Notes under the pieces: generated by a model
The model's input: the letters and a program-made list of their open reading frames with translations, nothing else
Databases searched by the model: none
Told to the model about the DNA's origin: nothing
Made by a program: the position numbers and the translations under genes
Part shown: piece by piece, positions 17,314 through 25,853 of the stretch
How the letters are laid out: the number at the start of each line of letters is the position of its first letter
How positions within the stretch are numbered: position 1 is the first letter of the stretch
NCBI RefSeq assembly: GCF_016429065.1
Contig: NZ_JAELTX010000002.1
Location: forward strand, 59,610 to 123,609
From: Pedobacter sp. ASV17
GTDB lineage: Bacteria > Bacteroidota > Bacteroidia > Sphingobacteriales > Sphingobacteriaceae
DNA length: 64,000 bases
Direction of reading: 5' to 3'

Positions 17314-18846
17314 TTAATACCCTAATCTTTTTAAGAAATCTGAACGATATGTACCCGCTTGATTCGTAAATCTCCTATCGTACCATAAAAAATGTCCTGC
17401 GCCATCTAATACATGCAATTCACAATCATTACCAATGGCCTTCATTTTTTCTGCGAAGGCTATTGTAGGCGCTAGGGGCACATTATTGTCTCTGTTGCCA
17501 CTTATTAGAAGTATTGGGGGAAGACCCTTTTTGATCTGGTGAAGTGGTGAAATTCGTTCTAGAAAAGCTTTATCAGCATAGTACTGTTGCCAGAAATCTC
17601 CTTTTGTAAAGTCGGTGGCAACACTGTTGAGCATTATGGCATTAGGGATAGAACTTATATTTAAGTCTTCCTTTTTATCATCAAGGGTGTCTATAACCGC
17701 AATGGCCAAAGCTAGATTAGCACCTGCCGAGTTCCCAGAAGCTACAATATGGTTCGTATCAATTTGCAATCTTTGCCAGTGTTTTCGTAAGTAACGTATA
17801 GCCGATTTGCCATCGGCAATGGCTTGTGGAGGTAATGAGCCATGACGATCACGCAAACGATATTCTATGGCTACTGCAACCCAACCTTTTGCTGCATATT
17901 CCTCACAGGTATAAAAAAACCAATCAGGCTTTCCTTCGCTCCAACCTCCACCATGGAAAAAAACAATTGTAGGGTGCACCTTACGATTGTCCTTTGGCGT
18001 AAAAATATGGGCATCCAATGTATAATTTTCAACTTTCTTATAAACTTCAATCAAATGATTTTTCCGATCCGAAATTCCTTCATTGTATGCGCTATCAATG
18101 GTCGCTAGCAATTTATTATCAGTATTTTTTTGTTTGAAAATGTTTAGCTGAGCGGCTATATCTTTTACACCATAATTATCTATGTGGTAGGCTAGCAACT
18201 CATATCGCATTCGATTTTGAATAACTGGATTTTTGAAAAGTTTTGGTAACAAGAACATTCCAGCGTCTAATTTTTGATTATCACTTTTTTGATAAGCCTT
18301 TCTGTTATGCTGTAACTCTGCATCAATACCTTGTTGTAAAACAGAAGTAAGATATTTTCGAAAGGCATCATATTTCAGCATCGCAGGATCATTGATGTCA
18401 ATTTTTTTCAAACGAGTTTGTGTTGACTTACTGAGTGTAACCGTTTGGGCGGTAATTCGTTTGTGAACGGGTACATAGTCAAGTATAAATTTATCAAAGG
18501 TATAATTGAGGTCTTTGTATTGTTCTTCATAGAAAGCAGCTCCAATATTAGGATGACTCTTTTTAAGGCTATCAAGTGGTTTAAGGAAGGTGCTGCGCAA
18601 TGAATCGATTTTTGGTATAAAAATATTTTCATTGGCTCCGTATAAGGTTTCAATATTGGAATTGAAATAGTTATTAAAGGAGCGACTAATCAGCTTTTGT
18701 TTTTTCAAAAAGAGTTCTTTTGCATTATTATCATCGGAAGTTGTTTGGGCATATGTTGAGAAAGATATAAACATGAAAAACAATAATTTTAAGAAATAGT
18801 ATTGCTTTCTTTTTTGCAGATAAATGCTGTCCTTATTAGGTCTCAT
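17314..18846 (-). CDS. Secreted alpha/beta hydrolase with helical N-terminal domain
   Basis: 510 residues from ATG 18846. The frame extends upstream, but those codons are repeat-derived and not protein-like. A signal peptide precedes STYAQ (about residue 34). A ~240-residue helical domain resembles the N-terminal helical region found before thioredoxin domains in Bacteroidota proteins. The esterase domain has HGGGW at 298-302 (oxyanion hole), ASGNSAG with Ser373, Asp453 (GNRDNN) and His485 (GAGHF), a complete triad of the BD-FAE/hormone-sensitive-lipase type. Probable substrates are acyl esters on carbohydrate or lipid; this is not established. Confidence 0.85.
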   Translation of the reverse strand: MRPNKDSIYLQKRKQYYFLKLLFFMFISFSTYAQTTSDDNNAKELFLKKQKLISRSFNNYFNSNIETLYGANENIFIPKIDSLRSTFLKPLDSLKKSHPNIGAAFYEEQYKDLNYTFDKFILDYVPVHKRITAQTVTLSKSTQTRLKKIDINDPAMLKYDAFRKYLTSVLQQGIDAELQHNRKAYQKSDNQKLDAGMFLLPKLFKNPVIQNRMRYELLAYHIDNYGVKDIAAQLNIFKQKNTDNKLLATIDSAYNEGISDRKNHLIEVYKKVENYTLDAHIFTPKDNRKVHPTIVFFHGGGWSEGKPDWFFYTCEEYAAKGWVAVAIEYRLRDRHGSLPPQAIADGKSAIRYLRKHWQRLQIDTNHIVASGNSAGANLALAIAVIDTLDDKKEDLNISSIPNAIMLNSVATDFTKGDFWQQYYADKAFLERISPLHQIKKGLPPILLISGNRDNNVPLAPTIAFAEKMKAIGNDCELHVLDGAGHFLWYDRRFTNQAGTYRSDFLKRLGY

Positions 18847-18959
18847 ATTTGGAATTCCGTTAATAAAGAATTTGGGTTGATTGTTTCCTAATACAATAAT
18901 ATGTAAAAATGAGTTAAACAAGAAAAGAGTTAGATAATCAGGAGGTTGTCTTTGTTTTC

Positions 18960-19095
18960 TCAAGTTTGATGGAGCGGGTTTTAAGAGATGTTTCTTTACC
19001 GAATTGCTGGTGCAAGTAGTATTCTGCATGATAAAAAGCACCTCACTAGATACTGACCATTCTATCCTGTGATTGCTACAATTGGGTTTATTCCG
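18960..19095. repeat. Degenerate interspersed repeat upstream of hydrolase gene
   Basis: A decayed copy of the block at 16541-16605: 'gagcgggttttaagagatg...accgaattgctggtgcaagtagtattctgcatgataaaa', with a second flank similar to 16840-16870 ('ggtt...agtgttattaccaag'). It lies inside the apparent N-terminal extension of the hydrolase reading frame and argues for the later start. Confidence 0.65.
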
Positions 19096-19573
19096 CTCTT
19101 TGGTTAGTGTTATTACCAAGCACTCCTAACAATACTTAACCAATTAAGGGGTGATTAGTGAAGGGTTCATGTAAAACGTGGGGAAAATTAAACAGAATAG
19201 GTTAGAAGCCCTGAACTTATTATTGGGATTGATAAGAAATATGACGCTGAAATATAAAAATATAGGGGTAAATACTAATAGCCAGTAGATAGTTTTTAAG
19301 GAAAGGACGTAATGAACAAATATATTGATTTTAAAATAGCTTCGAATAGGTGATGGATTTACAGCTACCATGACTTTGTATGCTGTTTGTCGTTAAAATA
19401 GGTTGTCTATCTATTAAAACTGCAGATCTGTAGTTGTTTGGAAGAATAAAAGAAAGCAATACTCACTTTTGTCTTTGTAATGATGAAAACACTTGTTGAA
19501 AACATTTGAATATGGCTCATGGCTAAACCTTTTAATCTACATCCAGTCTACCGTCATAAACCAAAAAACAATC
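19096..19573. other. Intergenic DNA without a convincing gene
   Basis: A/T-rich spacer between the divergent alpha/beta hydrolase and serine hydrolase genes. A 75-codon minus-strand frame at 19144-19371 is hydrophobic but has no supporting start signal or recognisable motif. I see nothing else to name. Confidence 0.6.
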
Positions 19574-20710
19574 ATGAAAAAAAATAGCTTATTGCTGCTC
19601 TTGCTTATGTTTACTTTTACAGCTTTTGGCCAAAAACAGGTGGTTGCCAAGGCGGTAATTGATACCTACGTTAAAAATGAAATGAAAGAGGTAGGTATTC
19701 CAGGAATGGCTGTTGCAGTGATCAAGGATGGGAAAATACTACACTTTAATACCTATGGCATAGCTAATATTGAGTACGATATTCCGGTTTCTAAGCATAC
19801 TGCTTTTCAAATTGCTTCGGTGACCAAACTATTTACTTCTACCTTGGTGATGAAATGGTTACAACAGAAAAAGATAACTTTGGAAGACAGGGTTGCGGAT
19901 CATATCCCCAATTCACCCGAAAGTTGGAGTAAAATTACCATTGGGCACCTGCTTGCTCATGAAAGTGGTGTTCCATGGCCTGCATCTTTGGGCGGTTCTA
20001 TCGGCATTACTGCTGTTGAGCCCTTTAAGGTAGATAGTATGCCTTTACTTATCGAAAAACTCAAATCTGTACCACTCAAATTCGAGACAGGTACAAAACA
20101 GGCTTATGTAAATGGTGATTATTTCCTGCTTCAATATATTATAGAAAAAATAGGTGGCCAAGCTTTTGAACAGGTGCTGAAAAAAGAAGTTTTTGACGAA
20201 ATGGGGATGAAGGATAGTGGTTATGATGTTGAACAACGTGATTTAAGGGTATTAACCATGTTTCCGTTAAAGCACAAATCACAAAATTTTACCACTGGGA
20301 AAAAAGGCCCTTTGATTTTTAAGGGTTTTTATGCTCCCACCAGCTATAATGCTGGGGGGATGCATTTGTCTATCCAAGATGCGGTTAAATGGGCCATTTC
20401 ACTTGACTTGAATACGCTAATAGGAGCGGATATGCAGGATGTAATGAAAAAGCAAACTTTGTTAAAGGCTGGCTTTACGCAGTTGGGCTGGACCACTCAG
20501 ATGAATAACGGTTATCAGGTAATTGGTCATAGTGGCGGGCCAGGACTGGGAGATGTTTTACGGGTTCCGTCTGAGAAACTAACGGTTATTGTACTAAGCA
20601 ATTTCACAGACATGTATCCTTACATTGCTGGGAACATATTGAAATATTACCTTCCAGATTTTAAGCCACAGGAAATGCCGAAAACTATAAAAAGGGATTT
20701 GATCAGGTAA
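19574..20710 (+). CDS. Serine hydrolase, class C beta-lactamase/EstB type
   Basis: 378 residues starting at MKKNS; the frame runs 27 codons further upstream, but a signal peptide (1-20, ending FGQ) begins at this ATG. The three catalytic motifs are intact: Ser82-x-x-Lys85 (ASVTKLF), Tyr178-x-Asn180 (AYVNGDY) and His319-Ser-Gly (IGHSGGPG). The fold is that of penicillin-recognising hydrolases, and in this group the enzymes are mostly esterases or peptidases. It acts in the periplasm or outside the cell. It is monocistronic and divergent from the alpha/beta hydrolase. Confidence 0.88.
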   Translation: MKKNSLLLLLLMFTFTAFGQKQVVAKAVIDTYVKNEMKEVGIPGMAVAVIKDGKILHFNTYGIANIEYDIPVSKHTAFQIASVTKLFTSTLVMKWLQQKKITLEDRVADHIPNSPESWSKITIGHLLAHESGVPWPASLGGSIGITAVEPFKVDSMPLLIEKLKSVPLKFETGTKQAYVNGDYFLLQYIIEKIGGQAFEQVLKKEVFDEMGMKDSGYDVEQRDLRVLTMFPLKHKSQNFTTGKKGPLIFKGFYAPTSYNAGGMHLSIQDAVKWAISLDLNTLIGADMQDVMKKQTLLKAGFTQLGWTTQMNNGYQVIGHSGGPGLGDVLRVPSEKLTVIVLSNFTDMYPYIAGNILKYYLPDFKPQEMPKTIKRDLIR

Positions 20711-20938
20711 TTATTCTTTCTTATATCCATCGTTTGGAGGTTAAAGTTATGGTACTGCGGCAATGGCAGGTTTAGAATTTAAGGTTCCCAAAATACCTAA
20801 CGATTAGTGCCGACAGGATGCTTTCCTTTGATTTTGATGGGTTGGTTTTGGTACAGAAAGTGGAGAATTTGGAATTAAGTACACTTTCTAATACCTCATA
20901 AATTAAGGGAAGAGAGCTCCTTTTTGGTAGTAGTGTTG

Positions 20939-20974
20939 GCCGGCACGTCATTGATTGACGTTGCCGGTTTTTTT
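20939..20974 (+). terminator. Strong Rho-independent terminator
   Basis: CCGGC-a-CGTCA pairs with TGACG-tt-GCCGG around TTGAT, followed by seven T. It lies 230 bp after the serine hydrolase, further than normal. It may end that transcript or be left over from a lost gene in the gap. Confidence 0.75.
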
Positions 20975-21020
20975 ATTTAACAATAGGGATGTTTTTTTTG
21001 AGATTGAACTCAATAAGTAA

Positions 21021-21122
21021 AGCGCTTCATTAAAGGAATATGAAAGATCTCCTAAAAGAAGCAATTCTATTGATAGGTATGGAGATGTGCCTGTGCATGG
21101 CCCATTATATTACAAGTTTTAA
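21021..21122 (+). pseudogene. Possible C-terminal gene relic (33 codons)
   Basis: In the frame after a stop at 21018, a short protein-like stretch ends ...SIDRYGDVPVHGPLYYKF and a TAA. The rest of the 20711-21200 gap holds no start or longer frame that would explain it. It looks like the end of a lost gene, but is too short to name. Except for two terminators, the remaining gap shows nothing else. Confidence 0.3.
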
Positions 21123-21200
21123 AAGGTATTGATAGTAAATTTGAACTCATGCAGTTTTAACTACTTATTAAGCAACTGCGAGAATGGTGAAGTTAGAAAT

Positions 21201-21236
21201 AAGTAAAGCCCTACAAATGTTTGCAGGGCTTTACTT
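21201..21236 (-). terminator. Terminator of the cytochrome c gene
   Basis: AAGTAAAGCCCT pairs with AGGGCTTTACTT around a 12-base loop, located 40 bp downstream of the minus-strand gene end. The arms are nearly symmetric, so it may act on both strands. Confidence 0.75.
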
Positions 21237-21275
21237 TCTATCGTTGATTAATATTTGAAGTCTGTATTATGCTTC

Positions 21276-22250
21276 TTACTTTTTATAAGTTCTCACTTCT
21301 ACTTGGTTTGCAATGGGCTCAAGACTTTGCAGGTAGCTGTAAATTGCAGAAAGATCTTGTGTGGTCATCCCGCTGTACATTTTCCAAGGCATTGGCGTAT
21401 TAAGTTGGTCTTTTCCTATTTTCATTGAGCTTAGATCATTATTATCGTAAGCTTTAAACTTGGCAATGAAAAGCTCACGTGTCCAATTGCCAATGCCCAA
21501 CGTTGGATGTTTAGTGATGTTTGGTGCCCTTATCGTTCCTGCAGGTTGTACGAATTCCATGCCACCACCAAATGCAGTTCCTTCAATAATCTTTCCCTTG
21601 TCTTGCTTGCTATGGCAATCTACACAACCAGCGGCATTTACTAAATACGCTCCATATTTAAGGGTATCCGATGGTTTGGGATTTGCCTGATGTGCTGCAG
21701 GTTTTGGACCAAGCTTGTTGAGCAAGCTCACTGGAAAATCTAACTCTGTTTTAGGGACACTATTTTTAATGGATGAAAGATTTCGAACATAGGAGATGAT
21801 ACTTAGGATATCGCCGATACTCATTTTTCCAAAACGTTCGTAAGCCATTAAAGGAAATAACGCATGGCCATCTTTGCTCACTCCCGAGGTAATGGCTCTA
21901 TAAATTTCTCCATCTGACCATGAAGAAAGCGCTGCCGGAGTGAGATTTGAAGAATAGATTTTACCAGGGAAACCTGCATTTTGGTCGAATACTTCGCCAC
22001 CACTACCTTCGGTACCAGTGACTACAGGACCACTAAATATGCTCCAATCACGTTTGCTATGACAGTCGATACATACTGCCACATGGTTGGCCAAATATCT
22101 TCCTCTTTCAATGGTCGTGCTGTCTACCTGAATGAACAGATCTGGTTGTTCACCAACATCTGGCTTAGCAAAATTAACGAAGAGGCCAGCCCCTAAAATT
22201 ACAAATAGTACAATGGCAAGAATAATGCCTAAAAACTTTAATATTTTCAT
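21276..22250 (-). CDS. Membrane-anchored diheme cytochrome c
   Basis: 324 residues. An N-terminal membrane anchor (4-26) is followed by two cytochrome c domains. The heme-attachment motifs are CIDCH (Cys60, Cys63, His64) and CVDCH (Cys209, Cys212, His213). Between them lie typical NAGFPGKIYSSNLTP and AYERFGKMS segments with Met residues that may ligate heme. This resembles the cytochrome subunits of periplasmic alcohol/aldehyde dehydrogenases, but no dehydrogenase gene is adjacent. It probably carries electrons in the periplasm. It stands alone, 113 bp from the LytTR regulator on the same strand. Confidence 0.9.
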   Translation of the reverse strand: MKILKFLGIILAIVLFVILGAGLFVNFAKPDVGEQPDLFIQVDSTTIERGRYLANHVAVCIDCHSKRDWSIFSGPVVTGTEGSGGEVFDQNAGFPGKIYSSNLTPAALSSWSDGEIYRAITSGVSKDGHALFPLMAYERFGKMSIGDILSIISYVRNLSSIKNSVPKTELDFPVSLLNKLGPKPAAHQANPKPSDTLKYGAYLVNAAGCVDCHSKQDKGKIIEGTAFGGGMEFVQPAGTIRAPNITKHPTLGIGNWTRELFIAKFKAYDNNDLSSMKIGKDQLNTPMPWKMYSGMTTQDLSAIYSYLQSLEPIANQVEVRTYKK

Positions 22251-22362
22251 TTAAAACCTTAATTAAGTTGCTAAAATGAAAAATGCGGTGTCAATATCCT
22301 TTCTTTGTCGATAGACGACCTATTGCGGTCGATAGAAGTAATTTAATTTCTATTTAAAGATC

Positions 22363-23085
22363 CTACAGCCCCATGGCTAATCTTTTTTTACATTCTGCTT
22401 TGTAATTTCTGCCAATAGGTAACTCTTTACCTAAAATTTCGATGGCATAGGAATGATAGCTTTCAATTTTATCCATAGACACCATAAAAGACCGATGTAT
22501 CCTGATAAATTTATCTTCAGGTAACAGTTCTTCCAGTACGCCAATTTTTTGTTTGCTCACCAATACCTTATCTTTCAAAGTAATTTTGATATAGTCTTTT
22601 AAGCTTTCCATCCAATAAATATCGTTCACATTGATCTTCACCCTTTTTCGGTCTATCCTTAAATAGAGATAATCTTCTACTTTTTGTTCATTAGTCATTA
22701 CGGGAGTTTCCATTTTCTGATGTTGAAGCTTGAACAGGTCAAACACTTTATCCATAGCCTTCAAAAAACGGTCAAAAGGGATGGGCTTTAACAGATAATC
22801 TACCGCATTTAAATCAAAGCCATCAAGGGCAAAATCCTGATAGGCCGTAGTAAATATCACTTTTGGAGGGTTCTTTAACGTTCTTACTAGGTCAGTACCC
22901 AATAGGCCAGGCATCTTAATGTCGAGAAAAATCAAGTCGATGGCTTTATCCTGAAGGATTTGAAAGGCATGTACTGCATTATTGCAGATTCCCACTATTT
23001 CTACTTGCGAAAAGTTGCTGATATATTTTTGGATGATCTCCACGGCATGTGGCTCGTCGTCCACAATAAGCGTCCTAATTTTCAT
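22363..23085 (-). CDS. LytTR-family response regulator
   Basis: 240 residues. The receiver domain has acidic Asp9/Asp10, phosphoacceptor Asp55 (LIFLDIKMPG), Thr79 (FTTA) and Lys100. The C-terminal ~100 residues are a LytTR DNA-binding domain (YWMESLKDYIKITL, then FIRIHRSFMV). It overlaps the start of the kinase gene by 4 bp, so they form one operon. It is probably phosphorylated by that kinase and controls genes not identifiable here. Confidence 0.93.
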   Translation of the reverse strand: MKIRTLIVDDEPHAVEIIQKYISNFSQVEIVGICNNAVHAFQILQDKAIDLIFLDIKMPGLLGTDLVRTLKNPPKVIFTTAYQDFALDGFDLNAVDYLLKPIPFDRFLKAMDKVFDLFKLQHQKMETPVMTNEQKVEDYLYLRIDRKRVKINVNDIYWMESLKDYIKITLKDKVLVSKQKIGVLEELLPEDKFIRIHRSFMVSMDKIESYHSYAIEILGKELPIGRNYKAECKKRLAMGL

Positions 23086-24227
23086 AAACCGTTATTTTCT
23101 ACAGTCAAGGCTGTAAATGATGGAGTACTTTTTATTTCTTTCGAAGGCATGGAGTTAGACATCGATTCGATGTGCAGGATGACTGCAAACATCTCTTCCT
23201 GGTCATGTACCGTAAAATGATGCGTTTCGGGATAGATCAAGTCTAGGCGTTTCCTAACGTTTGCCAGTCCTATTTTCCCGAAATGAGAACGGTGTCCCTG
23301 ATGATGTTCCAATGGTTTGCTATTAGATACTTTCAATTTGATAGAAGTAGGCTCCACTTCAAGCACAATATTGATCCACGCATCTTCAATCATTTCACTG
23401 GCACCATGCTTAAAAGCATTTTCAATTAGTGGGATCATTAATAGTGGTGCAATTTGCTGACCCGTGATTTCTCCCTTTATTTTTAGGTTGAGGTCGAGCT
23501 TATCCCCATGGCGAAGTTGTTCAAGGGCAATGTAGTTCTTAATGATTTCGACATCTTTTTTGAGTGGCACGTAATCGGTATTACATTCATAAAGCATGTA
23601 CCGCAAAATTTGCGATAAATCCAATACCACACCCGGAGAAGCTGGAGAATTGTTTAGCGTAAGGGCATAAAGATTATTGAGGGTATTGAACAGGAAATGA
23701 GGATGAATTTGAGCCTTTAGGAAATTAAGTTCCGAGTTGAGTGCCATTTGTTTACGTTCATACCACATTCCCACAAATTTGATCAGTAGCCCGCCCCATA
23801 TAATGGAATTACTTTGTTCCAATGCATGGATCATATACTGCCCATTGAAAAACTGCTCAGAGATGGTGCCCTCAATTTTTTTCCATCTAAAATCTGGATT
23901 TAAAAGCTTCAATTGCTTAAAAAGATAAGGGTCTGCAAACAAAATTTCAATCAATCGGTAGCAGCTCGTAAAGAAAGTACTGGCCAACATAAACGATAGG
24001 AACAAGGCAACAAAATTTCGTTTGTACAGAAACTTGGGGATAATAACTTCGCTAACAGTGTAAAAATAGGCAAGATGTATCGGGAACAGCATCATGACCA
24101 ACTTAAAGCCTAGAAAATAGCCAGATAGCCCCACAGAGAACATAAAAGTTAATATGGCGGCGCATATACTCCAAAAGAGGAGGTGACGCAGTATCTTTTT
24201 ACGGTGTAACCAAAGTTTAACAAACAT
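23082..24227 (-). CDS. LytS-type sensor histidine kinase
   Basis: 381 residues. The first ~155 contain four membrane helices (about 15-31, 38-60, 72-92, 140-155). A His_kinase domain follows with AQIHPHFLFNTLNNL (phosphoaccepting His at 175) and IALEQLRHG, then a HATPase domain with PLIENAFKHG and GIGLANVRKRL-like boxes. This is the standard Bacteroidota LytS-like kinase pairing with LytTR regulators. The long membrane part probably senses envelope state. Confidence 0.92.
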   Translation of the reverse strand: MFVKLWLHRKKILRHLLFWSICAAILTFMFSVGLSGYFLGFKLVMMLFPIHLAYFYTVSEVIIPKFLYKRNFVALFLSFMLASTFFTSCYRLIEILFADPYLFKQLKLLNPDFRWKKIEGTISEQFFNGQYMIHALEQSNSIIWGGLLIKFVGMWYERKQMALNSELNFLKAQIHPHFLFNTLNNLYALTLNNSPASPGVVLDLSQILRYMLYECNTDYVPLKKDVEIIKNYIALEQLRHGDKLDLNLKIKGEITGQQIAPLLMIPLIENAFKHGASEMIEDAWINIVLEVEPTSIKLKVSNSKPLEHHQGHRSHFGKIGLANVRKRLDLIYPETHHFTVHDQEEMFAVILHIESMSNSMPSKEIKSTPSFTALTVENNGL

Positions 24228-24421
24228 GAGCTGTTGGCAAAGCCAGGAAAAATTGATGGAAAATACACATGCGCCATAAAGATAGTGAACAGTTTTGATT
24301 CTTGAGCTTTAGGTGCTTGGTTATGACCTGTTTGTAGACGAATGACACTAGTTTGTAGACAGACTACAATGTGTGGTTTTTTGTCTATAGCGGTAAAGAA
24401 AACAGCAAAAAAAATTAAAGA

Positions 24422-25261
24422 CTAATTTGCCAACTGAACTACATCGGCTACAATGGTCCATTTTTTTTCAAAGCACCATACCTGTGCGTAAAAGCCCTTG
24501 ATTTTTTTTGGGTCTATAGTTGGGCTAGTGGCGTAAAGGTTGCCTACTACATAATAAAGGTTGCCGCTTTCGTCGTAACCACTTTGTTTTTGGACGTATA
24601 TTAGTTCATCTGGAGTGGAAGAGTAGTGCGCTTTACCCAATCTAATGGGATGATCGGCTCTTAGAATGAGTACATCATTATCCAGATAGTTTGATGCTTG
24701 TTTTGTTGTAGAGAGAATAGGAGGAGCTGATTGTTTTGTTTTTTTAGGTTTTTTGAACACCATCAATTGGGTAGTTGGGTTTTCAATTGCTTGATGGTAA
24801 TCTTTGCTGACACTCGTATGGTTTACGCCGCCATCAAAAAGTAATTTAAAATGTTGGTTTTTGTCTTTTTTCCAAATGGAAAAGTAATTACCACTGGCTA
24901 TAGGCGGTTCTCCACGGTGGCTATAATAAAGATAGGGCCCAGTGGTAAAACCAAAATCATCCGTAAGGTTGGTACGGGCAAAAGAAGGATGCCAAGCTAG
25001 CAGGTCGGTTTGATGTGCTTTTACATTGGCATACGCTTTTAATCCATTTACAAGATGCACTCCACTTGCAATGATACCCATAGAGTCTAGGTTTTGCTCA
25101 AAGGCATATTTCAAGCCCAATTTCTCTGCTGAACTTGCAAAATTTAATTCACTTAAAATGATTTCTTTTGACGGAGTAACGGAACGTTGTGCTTTCAATA
25201 CAGGTATTGTATTGGTGTATAATACGATGGCTAAAACCAAAGTAAGTAATTTTTTGATCAT
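24422..25261 (-). CDS. Secreted NTF2/SnoaL-like domain protein
   Basis: 279 residues. A signal peptide (1-24, ending LKAQ) is followed by an NTF2-like region with AEKLGLKYAFEQNLD, LLAWHPSFARTNLTDDFGFTTGPY, and GNYFSIWKKDKNQHFKLLFDGGV. These patterns are typical of DUF4440/SnoaL-type secreted proteins. The last ~100 residues continue with a second beta-rich region, IYVQKQSGYDESGNLYYVVG. The function is not known. It is divergent from the susC gene, separated by a repeat mosaic. Confidence 0.75.
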   Translation of the reverse strand: MIKKLLTLVLAIVLYTNTIPVLKAQRSVTPSKEIILSELNFASSAEKLGLKYAFEQNLDSMGIIASGVHLVNGLKAYANVKAHQTDLLAWHPSFARTNLTDDFGFTTGPYLYYSHRGEPPIASGNYFSIWKKDKNQHFKLLFDGGVNHTSVSKDYHQAIENPTTQLMVFKKPKKTKQSAPPILSTTKQASNYLDNDVLILRADHPIRLGKAHYSSTPDELIYVQKQSGYDESGNLYYVVGNLYATSPTIDPKKIKGFYAQVWCFEKKWTIVADVVQLAN

Positions 25262-25853
25262 GGTTAAGTTGATGGTTTACAAGACAAATATCCTGCTTGA
25301 GCATTGCATTTTAACGAAGTTAAATGCTTCTGTAGATAGAAGGATGGCTATCATCGACAAATAAGATAATTGCAGCGATACAGGACTACTGGTGGATGGT
25401 TAGTGGTGTTAGCAATCACAAGTAGCACTGTGCGTGATAAAAGGCATTTCAGCAATCCCGAAGTTTCGGGATCGAGATGACGGTTTATGATGGGCAAGTG
25501 CATCCATAACCAATCCCGAAGTATTGGGACAAGTACCCGAAGGGTCGGGACTATATCCTAGCTACTAGCTCCTAACCACTAGTCCCTACTAAAGCGCAAA
25601 CGTTTCCGCATTTTTTTAAAAATATTTTCATTGTGTTTTAAACGTATCAAAAGTTTTAAATAGGTGGATGATATGTTGCAACTAATCAGTGTATTGTCTT
25701 TAATGCTTCATGAGATTTAAGCGTATCAAAATATTTGCAACTTATTAATTGTCAGTTATTTGTGTTGTTTATGTGTTGCGGATGTAAAGAGTGCTAACCT
25801 ATATTTACGATGTCAATTTTTGACAAAAACCAACTAAAAACCAAATAAACTGT
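25262..25853. repeat. Intergenic region with repeat mosaic upstream of susC
   Basis: Between about 25385 and 25590 lie a 'cccgaagtttcggg...gagatgacgg' element, two CCCGAAGTATTGGGACAAG-type hairpin units and CTAG units. The rest, 25600-25853, is A/T-rich with GTTTTAAACGTATCAAAA-like segments and the probable susC promoter. No gene was found. Confidence 0.8.
25774..25808 (+). promoter_or_regulatory. Possible susC promoter
   Basis: TATATTTA at 25800-25807 fits the Bacteroidota -7 box TAnnTTTG with one mismatch. TTG at 25776-25778 stands 21 bases earlier as a -33 element. It would start transcription about 40 bases before the susC ATG. Weak evidence. Confidence 0.35.

Noticed and set aside
18847..19119. 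N-terminal extension of the alpha/beta hydrolase frame to about 600 codons
   Set aside because: The 91 extra codons are low-quality protein and match the interspersed repeat at 16541-16605; the ATG at 18846 gives a normal signal peptide.
19144..19371. 75-codon hydrophobic frame on the minus strand
   Set aside because: No recognisable motif, no conserved start context, and A/T-rich spacer DNA often gives hydrophobic frames.
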